Source: an uncultured bacterium (GTDB lineage: Bacteria > Sysuimicrobiota > Sysuimicrobiia > Sysuimicrobiales > Sysuimicrobiaceae). Taken from it: a stretch of DNA of 39,611 nucleotides. Within the stretch, counting starts at the first letter, position 1, and every line of letters starts with the position of its first letter. Both the position numbers and the translations under genes were made by a program. Location: positions 1-39,611 of the forward strand of contig CALIMJ010000047.1 in NCBI GenBank assembly GCA_938028835.1. The letters are read 5' to 3'. This document shows, one piece after another, positions 31,144 through 38,481 of this stretch. The notes beneath the pieces are model-generated. The model had not been told where the DNA came from. It saw only the letters and a program-made list of their open reading frames with translations, and did no database searches.

Positions 31144-32337
31144 GTGCGCATGTTACTCGTCACCGAGTACTTCGCCCCGCACCCGGGCGGCACCGCGGTC
31201 TACTACTACGAGCTGGTGCGCCGCATGGCCGACGTGCGGTGGACGGTGGTGGCGCGACAGCACCCGGAAGCGCGCGTGTTCGACCGGCGGCAGTCCTTCC
31301 GGATCGTCCGGACTCCCTTTCCGCCCCTCCCCAAGGTCCGGATGGCCGTGGAGTGGCTCGCCCACCTCCTGGTCAGCCTGTGGATCACCCTGCGGGAGGG
31401 GGTGGACGTGCTGCACGCGGGGCAGCTGTTCCCGGTCGGCCTGGCCGTGTACGTGGTGCATAGGCTCACCGGTGTACCGTACGTGACGTACGTGCACGGC
31501 GAGGAGCTCACCACCCTGGGGCCGAAGCGCCTGGCCGGCTGGGCGATACGGACGGTGCTGGCACGGGCGGAGGCGGTGTTCGTGAACAGCCGGTTCACCG
31601 GCCAGCAGGCACGCCGGTTCGGGGTTCCCCGCACCAGGATCCGCCTGGTGCGGCCGGGAGTGGACCTGGCGAGGTTCCAACCCGGGGACGGAGCGGGGCT
31701 CAGGGCCCAGCACGGGGTCCGCGACGGGGCGGTCCTGCTCACGGTGGGGCGCCTGATCCCGCGGAAGGGCCAGGACACGGTGATCCGGTTGCTGCCGGAC
31801 CTGTTGCGGCACGGACCGGTGGTGTACTGGATCGCGGGGGAGGGAACGGAGGAGGAACGCCGCCGCCTGCGGGACCTTGCCCGGGACGCGGGGGTAGAGG
31901 CCCACGTGCGGTTCCTGGGCGTGATCCCGGAGACCCAGCTCCCCTTTCTGTACTCCGCCTGCGACGTGTTCGTGATGCTGAACCGTACCACCCCGCACGG
32001 CGACGTGGAGGGGTTCGGGATGGTGTTCCTGGAAGCCGGAGCGTGTGGCCGGCCGGTGGTGGGAGGCGCCTCGGGAGGCGCGGTGGAGGCGATCCGGCAC
32101 GGGGTGACAGGCTACCTGGTACCGGAGGATGACAGAGAGGCCGCGGCCCGCTCGCTCCGCACCCTGTTGCTGGACCCGCAGTTGCGGGCGCGTATGGGTG
32201 AGGCGGGGCGGCGGTTCGCCGGGGTTCACAGCTGGGAGCGCGGGGCTCATAAGGTTCGGGCCGTGTGCGCGGGCGTGTGCTCGCGGCGAGAGGCACGCAG
32301 CGCCGGTCAGGGGAGGGTGGCGGAGTGGCGGCCCTAG
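31144..32337 (+). CDS. Family 4 glycosyltransferase (EPS GT4-1)
   Basis: A 397-residue GT-B fold enzyme. The N-terminal half starts MLLVTEYFAPHPGGTAVYYYELV, the acceptor side. The C-terminal half has TVGRLIPRKGQDTVIRLL, GEGTEEERRRLRDL, FLGVIPETQLPFLYSACDVFVML and the EX7E motif in DVEGFGMVFLEAGACGRPVVGG. This is a retaining glycosyltransferase that uses a nucleotide sugar. GTG 31144 lies two bases after the AsnB stop; ATG 31150 is an option. Its last 13 nt overlap the next gene, and its ~25-residue tail is Arg-rich. It is similar in the start to the first half of the fused GT4 protein at 36162. Confidence 0.9.
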   Translation: MRMLLVTEYFAPHPGGTAVYYYELVRRMADVRWTVVARQHPEARVFDRRQSFRIVRTPFPPLPKVRMAVEWLAHLLVSLWITLREGVDVLHAGQLFPVGLAVYVVHRLTGVPYVTYVHGEELTTLGPKRLAGWAIRTVLARAEAVFVNSRFTGQQARRFGVPRTRIRLVRPGVDLARFQPGDGAGLRAQHGVRDGAVLLTVGRLIPRKGQDTVIRLLPDLLRHGPVVYWIAGEGTEEERRRLRDLARDAGVEAHVRFLGVIPETQLPFLYSACDVFVMLNRTTPHGDVEGFGMVFLEAGACGRPVVGGASGGAVEAIRHGVTGYLVPEDDREAAARSLRTLLLDPQLRARMGEAGRRFAGVHSWERGAHKVRAVCAGVCSRREARSAGQGRVAEWRP

Positions 32338-34211
32338 CAGCTGACGTCCTCGATGCGCGGACCCAGGCAGTGAGGCTGTTGCGGCGTCTCGCGGACTGCC
32401 AGGACAGCGCGGGGAACCTGTGCGAGCCCGTGACCGGGCAGCCCCTCGCGCCTTCCCACTACGCGGTCTCCCTGTTCGCGGGCGCCTGTGCGATATCCGG
32501 CGAGGAGGACCTCCAGGAACCGGCGGAACGTGCGGTGCGCTACTTGCTGGGCCTTCCGGCACGGGTGCGGGACGCCCCCGAACTGAACCACCTGGGGTTG
32601 CTCGCCGTGTACCGTGTCCGGGTGCGTACGTTACCCGACGAGCTACGAGGGCGGCTCACCAGCTACTTCCTCCGCATGCCCTTTGCCTCCCTCACCGGTC
32701 GCGCCACCAACAACTGGCACGCCATGCGGGCCGTCTGCCTCCTGCAGCGAGGCCTGGCCCTGGGGCGTGCCGCGGACGTGGAAGCCGCCCGGCGCTGCAT
32801 GCACCGCGAGGTGCTACCGCTGCAGGACGGCTCAGGACTGTTCGCGGACTACCCGCCCCCTGGATCCGCCGGCGACCGGTGCACGCCCCTTACCTACCAC
32901 GCGAAGTTCTGCGCCATGCTGGCCAGGTTCCTCTCAGAGGCTCCAGACGCTGAGGTCCGAGAGGCCTTGCGCCGTGGCGTCGTCGCCCTCGCGCAGCTGT
33001 GTGCGCCGGACGGGGAGAGCCTGTACTTCGGGCGCAGCTGCAACTCCCTGTACGGGTACGCGGCGGCCCTGTACGCCCTGCGTAGCGCTCTGGAGCAAGG
33101 GGTAGTGGGTGGGGAGGAGGCAGCGCCGGTGGCGGCGGCGGCCTCGCGGGTGGCGCGCTTCCTGGGGGACCTGGTGCGGGCGGATGGCACCTCCCGGACC
33201 TACCCGACGCCCTTCGAGCGCGAGCGGCTGGGCTGGGACGACTACGTGGACCGGCTGGACTACGCAGCCTTCGCCGCCTTCCTTCTCGTGCAGACGCCGG
33301 ACGGACCTCCCGTCCAGCACCTGGTGGCACCCCTGCGGTGGAACGCGGAGGAGGCCGGGCTGTGGGTGGAACGGGACGGCGACCGCTTCGCCGCGTTTTC
33401 CACCCGGGGCCAGTTCCACCCCGGCTCGTACCTCTTTTCGGACGCGCGCTACACCGGCCTGCAGGTGCTGGCGTGGAAACACGAGGGCCGCACGCTGGTC
33501 CCGCCGCCGCCTCACGAGATGTCCGACCCCACCCAGCCGCGGTGGGTGGGCTTCCTGCCGGTGGTGGAAGCGGCAGGCGTTCCGTGGGCTGTCCGGCGGT
33601 ACGGGGAAGTCCGCGCCTTCCCCTCGCCCAGGGGTGTGGCGTTCGTGGGCCGCGGGCTGCCGGTGCACCTGTGGAAGACCACCGCGCACCAGGCCGCTCG
33701 GACGGCGGAGCGGAGGACCTGGCTCGGGCTCGCCATGCGCGGCGCCCGCCTGGCGGCCCGGCGCCTGGGTGTCCGTCCACCCGCGGCGTACCGGCAGGGG
33801 GTGCTTCGCGGAGCGGAGGTTCGCAGGGCCCTGGTGTGGTTCCGCGACGCGGGCTGTCTGGTCTGTGCCGACCGGTTCCGCGGCGAAGCGGAGGCCGTGT
33901 GGGCCACGGTGCGGCTCGCGGCACCCCCTGTGCCGGGCGAGGGTCGACTGCGCTTCGACTGTCGGGGCCTGCAGGGCGAGTTCCGGTTGCTGTACGGCGT
34001 GTCGGCAGCTCCCGAGGTCGAGGAGGCCTTCACCAGCAACGGTCTCGCGTACGTGATCCGCTACCCTCTGGCACACGCCACCACCGCGGTGACCGCCCTG
34101 GTCGTCGGTGACGTTGAAACTTCCTGCGAGGCCTCCCCAGACGGGCTGGTGGTGTGGGTGGGTGGGAGCGCTGTCGTGGTGGACCTCGACCGGCTCGAGG
34201 TGCGGTGGTGA
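32325..34211 (+). CDS. Large unrecognised protein, possible alpha/alpha-toroid sugar-active enzyme
   Basis: A 628-residue protein without a signal peptide. The first ~340 residues are helix-rich repeats, including TNNWHAMRAVCLLQRGLAL, LTYHAKFCAMLARFL and YFGRSCNSLYGYAAALYALRSAL. The last ~280 residues look like beta strands. This helix-barrel plus beta-sandwich layout, the NNW and GRS pieces, and the gene's place among glycosyltransferases recall heparinase II/III or DUF2264-type proteins. It could cut or trim the polymer, but I see no certain catalytic motif and the assignment is a weak inference. GTG 32325 has GGGAGGG seven bases upstream and overlaps the GT4 gene by 13 nt. Its stop overlaps the next GTG (34208). 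Confidence 0.65.
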   Translation: MAALAADVLDARTQAVRLLRRLADCQDSAGNLCEPVTGQPLAPSHYAVSLFAGACAISGEEDLQEPAERAVRYLLGLPARVRDAPELNHLGLLAVYRVRVRTLPDELRGRLTSYFLRMPFASLTGRATNNWHAMRAVCLLQRGLALGRAADVEAARRCMHREVLPLQDGSGLFADYPPPGSAGDRCTPLTYHAKFCAMLARFLSEAPDAEVREALRRGVVALAQLCAPDGESLYFGRSCNSLYGYAAALYALRSALEQGVVGGEEAAPVAAAASRVARFLGDLVRADGTSRTYPTPFERERLGWDDYVDRLDYAAFAAFLLVQTPDGPPVQHLVAPLRWNAEEAGLWVERDGDRFAAFSTRGQFHPGSYLFSDARYTGLQVLAWKHEGRTLVPPPPHEMSDPTQPRWVGFLPVVEAAGVPWAVRRYGEVRAFPSPRGVAFVGRGLPVHLWKTTAHQAARTAERRTWLGLAMRGARLAARRLGVRPPAAYRQGVLRGAEVRRALVWFRDAGCLVCADRFRGEAEAVWATVRLAAPPVPGEGRLRFDCRGLQGEFRLLYGVSAAPEVEEAFTSNGLAYVIRYPLAHATTAVTALVVGDVETSCEASPDGLVVWVGGSAVVVDLDRLEVRW

Positions 34212-35026
34212 TCAGCGCGGTCATCCCCTCCGGCAGGCCGGAGCGCGAGGGGAACCTCCGTGACCTGCTCGGGGACCTGGAGCGGCAGACCCTCCGACCC
34301 GTCGAGGTGCACGTGGTGCGCGACGTCCGCCCCAGTGGCCGGGCACGTAACGAGGGCGCCCGCCGGGCCCGGGGCGACGTCCTGGTGTTCCTGGACGACG
34401 ACGTGCGATTGGGGAACGAACGCGTGCTGGAGACCATGGTCCGCTGCCTGCACACGGTGGACCGGGCCGGGATGGTGGGACCGGCTCAGCTGCTGCCGGC
34501 GACATCCACGTGGTTCCAGCGAGCCGCGGCCCGGCAGATCCCCCGCAGTACTTCGCCCGTGGTGTTGGTGCCCACGGACAGCGACATGGTGGTGACCGCG
34601 TGCTGCGCGATCCGCCGCGACCTGTTCTGGCAGCTCGGAGGCTTCCGTGAGGACATCCCGAGGGGCGTGGACCCCGAGTTCCGTCACCGGCTCCGGCGGG
34701 CGGGTTGGCGCACCGTGGTGGTCCCCGACGCCTGGTTCTACCACCCGATGCCGGCCAATCTCCCGGACCTGTGCCGCACGTACTACCGGAACGGGCGACA
34801 GAGCGCTCGAGCGGTCCGCAAGGCTCCGGACCTGGCCCTGGAGAACCCGGACGGCCACGTAGGGCAGTTTCAGTCCCGTCGGGGCGCCGCGTACCGAGCC
34901 GTCCGGCACGTGGTGCAACTGGCCGGGCGGGCTGCCACCTTCCAGTGGCTCGCACTTGCGGCGCAGGTCAGCTACCTGGCGGGGTACGCCAGCGGCTGGG
35001 TGCACGGCCCGGAGCAGGACGGGTGA
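34208..35026 (+). CDS. Short family 2 glycosyltransferase (EPS GT2-5)
   Basis: A 272-residue GT-A protein. The start ISAVIPSGRPEREGNLRDLLGDLERQ fits GT2, and VLVFLDDDVRL carries the DxD. RGVDPEFRHRLRRAGW resembles the usual C-terminal catalytic region. The nucleotide-binding DNGSTD segment is missing: only VEVHVVRDVRPSGRARNEG remains between the first strand and the RARNEG helix, so it is shortened there. GTG 34208 overlaps the stop upstream, and GTGA at 35023 couples it to the CapK-like gene. A shorter insert is known in some GT2 groups, so it may still work, but activity is uncertain. Confidence 0.8.
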   Translation: MISAVIPSGRPEREGNLRDLLGDLERQTLRPVEVHVVRDVRPSGRARNEGARRARGDVLVFLDDDVRLGNERVLETMVRCLHTVDRAGMVGPAQLLPATSTWFQRAAARQIPRSTSPVVLVPTDSDMVVTACCAIRRDLFWQLGGFREDIPRGVDPEFRHRLRRAGWRTVVVPDAWFYHPMPANLPDLCRTYYRNGRQSARAVRKAPDLALENPDGHVGQFQSRRGAAYRAVRHVVQLAGRAATFQWLALAAQVSYLAGYASGWVHGPEQDG

Positions 35027-36165
35027 GGGCAGCCAGCTTTTCCCTGCTGCTCGGCGCGGGTTTCTGGGCAGAGCTGGACCTCCTGCGCGAAGCGGAGAGT
35101 TCCCCCGCGCTGCTGGAGGAGCTACGGCGCGAACGCCTCCGGACCGTGCTGCGACAGGGAGGCTACGCGGCCGCGGGTGTACCCCCCGAGGAAGTGCTGG
35201 GGTCTGTGGATCCTACCCGGAAACTGGACCTGAGTCGGGCGACTGGGACGTTGCGTCGGAACACCAGCGGGTCCTCGGGACAGACGGCCGAGGTTCCGGT
35301 AGGGAGGACAGCTTACGGCCAGCTGCTCGCCGCGTTCTGGCGGGCGCTGGGCTGGTGGGGTGTGGAGCCGGGAGAGCCAGGTCTGGTGCTCCTGGGAGCG
35401 CAGGGAGGGCCGGCACGCCTGCTGTTCCTGCGCGCCAAGGACCGGGCGCTGGGCGCCCGGAGGATTTTCGTGGACGACGGACGCAGCTGGGTGGAGGCGG
35501 CCCGCACGCTGCTGGCGCGCGACCGGTTCGCGTACGTCTACGGCTACCCGTCCGCGCTGCACGAGCTGGCGTCCCACGCTCCGGAGTGGCGGTGGCCGCC
35601 CAGGGTGGTGGTGGCCACGGGCGAACCCCTGTTCGGCTTCCAGCGGCGGGCCATTCAGAAGGCGTTCGGGGCGCCGGTGATGGAGGAGTTCGGGTGCACC
35701 GAGATCGGCGCGGTGGCGTTGGAGTGTCCTCGAGGATCCCTGCACCTGGTAGCGGAGCAGGTGTGGCTGGAGGTGAAGCCAACGGCAACGCTGGCCACGT
35801 CCCTCGTACGCCGACCGGTGCCACTTCTCCGCTACCCCCTCGACGAGCCCGTTTCCGGAGAAGCAGGCGGCTGTACCTGCGGCCGCGTCCTCCCGCGGGT
35901 GGGGCTTCCGAGCCGACTGTCGCCCGCCCGGCGGGCTTTCGAAGCGTGTACGGAGCTGGCTGCAGTAGCGGCCCCGCTCCCGGCCCGCTTCGTGCTGACG
36001 CTTCGCAGCACCTGGACGCTGCGAGCGGAGGGGACGGACCGTACGGGTTTGGAAGCGCTGCGTGCGGCCATGGACCGGTTGGGACTGGACACGCGGGTGG
36101 AGGTGGTGGAACGGCTGCCCCGGGGCGCGGCAGGCAAGTTCCGGTACCTGGAGGCTTCCACGTGA
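35023..36165 (+). CDS. CapK/PaaK-like adenylating enzyme in the EPS locus
   Basis: A 380-residue relative of phenylacetate-CoA ligase and CapK. Visible motifs are RRNTSGSSGQTAEVPV (phosphate loop), YVYGYPSALHEL, EEFGCTEIGAVALECP (YGxxE-type), LLRYPLDEP with the ribose-binding region, CTCGRV, and the C-terminal RLPRGAAGKFRYLE, which keeps the Lys of the lid. So it should still make acyl-adenylates. Such genes occur in capsule loci (capK), where the substrate is often unknown; a role in acylating the polymer or activating an amino acid or fatty acid is inference. GTG 35023 overlaps the upstream stop and GTGA at 36162 couples it to the fused GT4. Confidence 0.84.
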   Translation: MRAASFSLLLGAGFWAELDLLREAESSPALLEELRRERLRTVLRQGGYAAAGVPPEEVLGSVDPTRKLDLSRATGTLRRNTSGSSGQTAEVPVGRTAYGQLLAAFWRALGWWGVEPGEPGLVLLGAQGGPARLLFLRAKDRALGARRIFVDDGRSWVEAARTLLARDRFAYVYGYPSALHELASHAPEWRWPPRVVVATGEPLFGFQRRAIQKAFGAPVMEEFGCTEIGAVALECPRGSLHLVAEQVWLEVKPTATLATSLVRRPVPLLRYPLDEPVSGEAGGCTCGRVLPRVGLPSRLSPARRAFEACTELAAVAAPLPARFVLTLRSTWTLRAEGTDRTGLEALRAAMDRLGLDTRVEVVERLPRGAAGKFRYLEAST

Positions 36166-38471
36166 AGAAGGTGCTCCTCGTGACCAACGACTTCCCGCCT
36201 ATGCCGGGCGGGTGTTCCCGTTACTACGAGCGCCTGTGCCAGCAGGCGCCGGAGGGCTCTCTGGAGGTCCTGGCACCCCGGCTTCCCGGCTGGGAGCGTG
36301 TGGATGCGGCGTTGCCCGTACGGGTCCACCGGAGGAGCATCCCCACCAACCCACGACCCCTCCCGCGCCTCGTCCAGTGTGCCCTCCTCGCGTGGCACGC
36401 AGCCCGGCTGGTGCGGCGTGGAGATTTCTGCGCGGTGCACCTCGGTCACCTGTACCAGCTCCCCCTTGGGGTCCTGCTACGCTGGCTGTTCAGCCTCCCG
36501 TACGCGGTCTACCTGCACGGCGGGGAGTCGCCTGGCCTGCTGAGGTGGCGCGTGGCCCGGGCCGTGTTCCGACGCTGGTTGCGTGGCGCCGCGGCTGTGG
36601 CGGTGAACAGCGAGTTCACCCGGAGGCACTTCGTGGAGCTGGGGTTCCACCTGCCGCGTACGGTGAACGTGCCCCCCACAGTGGACCCCCGGCGGTACCA
36701 CGCGCCAGCCGAGGCCCGGCAGCGGCTGCGCAGGCTCCTGGGCCTCGACGAGTACTTCGTGGTGTTGAGCGTGGGGCGTCTGGTGGCCCGCAAGGCACAC
36801 GACCTGGTCCTCCACGCGGTGGCGCGGCTCGTCCAGGAGGGAGAGCCCGTGGCAGCTGTGCTGGTCGGCGAAGGTCCGCAACGGGCTAGCGTGGAGGGCC
36901 TGGCGCGCGAGCTGGGGATTGCGGACCGGGTACGCTTCGCAGGGTTTGTGCCAGACGACGTGCTGCCGGACTACTACGCAGCGGCGGACGCCTTCGTGCT
37001 CCCCAGCCGCAGGCTGGCGGAACGGGACGGAGTGGAAGGGTTCGGGATGGTGTTCTTGGAGGCCGGGGCGGCGGGGCTCCCGGTGGTGGGTGCCGCCACC
37101 GGCGGCATTCCCGAGGCGGTGGAGCACGGCAGGACGGGGTTCCTCGTGCCGCCGGACGATACCGATGCCCTGGCCGGTGCCCTGAGGCGGCTCCTCCGCG
37201 ACCCCGAGCAGGCTCGGAGGATGGGGGAGGAAGGGCGGCGGCGTGCCGGACAGGACGCCCGCCAGGCCGTGCTGCAGCTGTGGCAGATTTGCGGTTGGAC
37301 CCCGCCGAGGCCCCTTCGCGTCCTGCACGTGATCACACGGCTTGTGGTGGGAGGGGCTCAGGAGAACACCCTCCTGACGGTGCGCGAGCTCCAGGCCCGC
37401 GGCTACGAGGTGGAGCTGGCTGCCGGACCGGAGACGGGCCCGGAGGGAGCCCTGCCGGTGCCGGAGGGGATCGTGTTTCACGCCATTCCCACCCTGGTCC
37501 GGGAGATCCGGCCTCTTGCGGACCTGCGGGCGCTGTGGGACCTCTACCGGCTCATGCGGCGGGGCTACGACGTGGTTCACACGCACACCTCGAAGGCGGG
37601 TGTCCTGGGTCGCGTGGCCGCCCGTCTCGCGCGGGTGCCTCTCCGGGTGCACACCCCGCACGGGCACGTCTACCACGGGTACGGTGGAAAGTTGCGGAGC
37701 CGACTGTTCGTGTGGGTGGAACGCGTGCTGGGGCGGTGGACGGACGTCCTCGTGGCGCTCACGGAGTCCGAAAGGCGCGAGCACCTTGCCGAGAAGGTGG
37801 GTCGTGCGGAGCAGTGGTGCGTGATCCCCAGCGGGGTGGAGATCGAACGGTACCGGAAACCGACGGCCCTGCGCCGGAGCGACCTGGGGGTGCCGGACCG
37901 GTCCTTCGTGGTGGGATGTGTGGCGCGGTTGGTCCCGGTCAAGGGGATCGAGGATGCCATCACCGCTACCGCGCAACTCGTGGACCGGACACCACCCGTC
38001 CACCTCGTCCTGGTAGGTGACGGCCCGCAGCGGGCAGCGTGCCAAAAGCTTGCCGGGCAGCTCGGGCTACAGGAACGGGTGCACTTCCTGGGCCTCCGGC
38101 GGGACGTACCGGACCTCCTGCCGCTGTTCGATCTCCTCGTACTGCCCTCCCGCAACGAGGGGATGGGGCGCGTCCTGGTGGAGGCGCAGGCTGCGGGGGT
38201 GCCGGTGGTGGCGACCCGGGTTGGTGGGGTGCCGGACCTGGTCTCCGAGGGGGAGACGGGACGGTTGGTGCCGCCGGGAGATCCTGCAGCCCTCGCGGCG
38301 GCGATTCGCTCCCTGGCCGGCGATCGCGCCACCGTAGCGCGAATGAGGAACGCGGCGCGGGCGCGGGTGGCGGAGTCCCTGTCCGCAGAGGCCATGGTGG
38401 CTTCCCTCGAGGCCGTCTACCGCTCACGTCTGAGCCGGGCCCCGACCCTGGGTGCGCGCTGCGACCGGTAG
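36162..38471 (+). CDS. Fusion of two family 4 glycosyltransferases
   Basis: One 769-residue reading frame holds two complete GT-B glycosyltransferases. Domain 1 (~1-375): KKVLLVTNDFPPMPGGCSRYYERL, VNSEFTRRHFVELG, SVGRLVARKAHDLVL and EX7E in DGVEGFGMVFLEAGAAG. Domain 2 (~383-765): LRVLHVITRLVVGGAQENTLL, VVHTHTSKAGVLGRVAA, IPSGVEIERY, CVARLVPVKGIEDA and EX7E in RNEGMGRVLVEAQAAG. The join near 37290-37320 has no stop, no Shine-Dalgarno and no start-like pattern, so it appears to be a true fusion rather than two genes. Two consecutive sugar transfers by one protein are likely. Its start GTG 36162 overlaps the CapK-like stop. Assembly error at the join cannot be excluded, but the frame is clean on both sides. 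Confidence 0.88.
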   Translation: MKKVLLVTNDFPPMPGGCSRYYERLCQQAPEGSLEVLAPRLPGWERVDAALPVRVHRRSIPTNPRPLPRLVQCALLAWHAARLVRRGDFCAVHLGHLYQLPLGVLLRWLFSLPYAVYLHGGESPGLLRWRVARAVFRRWLRGAAAVAVNSEFTRRHFVELGFHLPRTVNVPPTVDPRRYHAPAEARQRLRRLLGLDEYFVVLSVGRLVARKAHDLVLHAVARLVQEGEPVAAVLVGEGPQRASVEGLARELGIADRVRFAGFVPDDVLPDYYAAADAFVLPSRRLAERDGVEGFGMVFLEAGAAGLPVVGAATGGIPEAVEHGRTGFLVPPDDTDALAGALRRLLRDPEQARRMGEEGRRRAGQDARQAVLQLWQICGWTPPRPLRVLHVITRLVVGGAQENTLLTVRELQARGYEVELAAGPETGPEGALPVPEGIVFHAIPTLVREIRPLADLRALWDLYRLMRRGYDVVHTHTSKAGVLGRVAARLARVPLRVHTPHGHVYHGYGGKLRSRLFVWVERVLGRWTDVLVALTESERREHLAEKVGRAEQWCVIPSGVEIERYRKPTALRRSDLGVPDRSFVVGCVARLVPVKGIEDAITATAQLVDRTPPVHLVLVGDGPQRAACQKLAGQLGLQERVHFLGLRRDVPDLLPLFDLLVLPSRNEGMGRVLVEAQAAGVPVVATRVGGVPDLVSEGETGRLVPPGDPAALAAAIRSLAGDRATVARMRNAARARVAESLSAEAMVASLEAVYRSRLSRAPTLGARCDR

Positions 38472-38481
38472 GGCCTACCGG
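38465..38481. terminator. Small hairpin holding both stop codons of a convergent pair
   Basis: CCGGTAG (38465-38471) pairs with CTACCGG (38475-38481) across GGC. The TAG of the fused GT4 and the TAG of the minus-strand gene lie in the two arms. No T run follows on either side, so if it stops transcription it does so weakly or with Rho. Confidence 0.35.
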
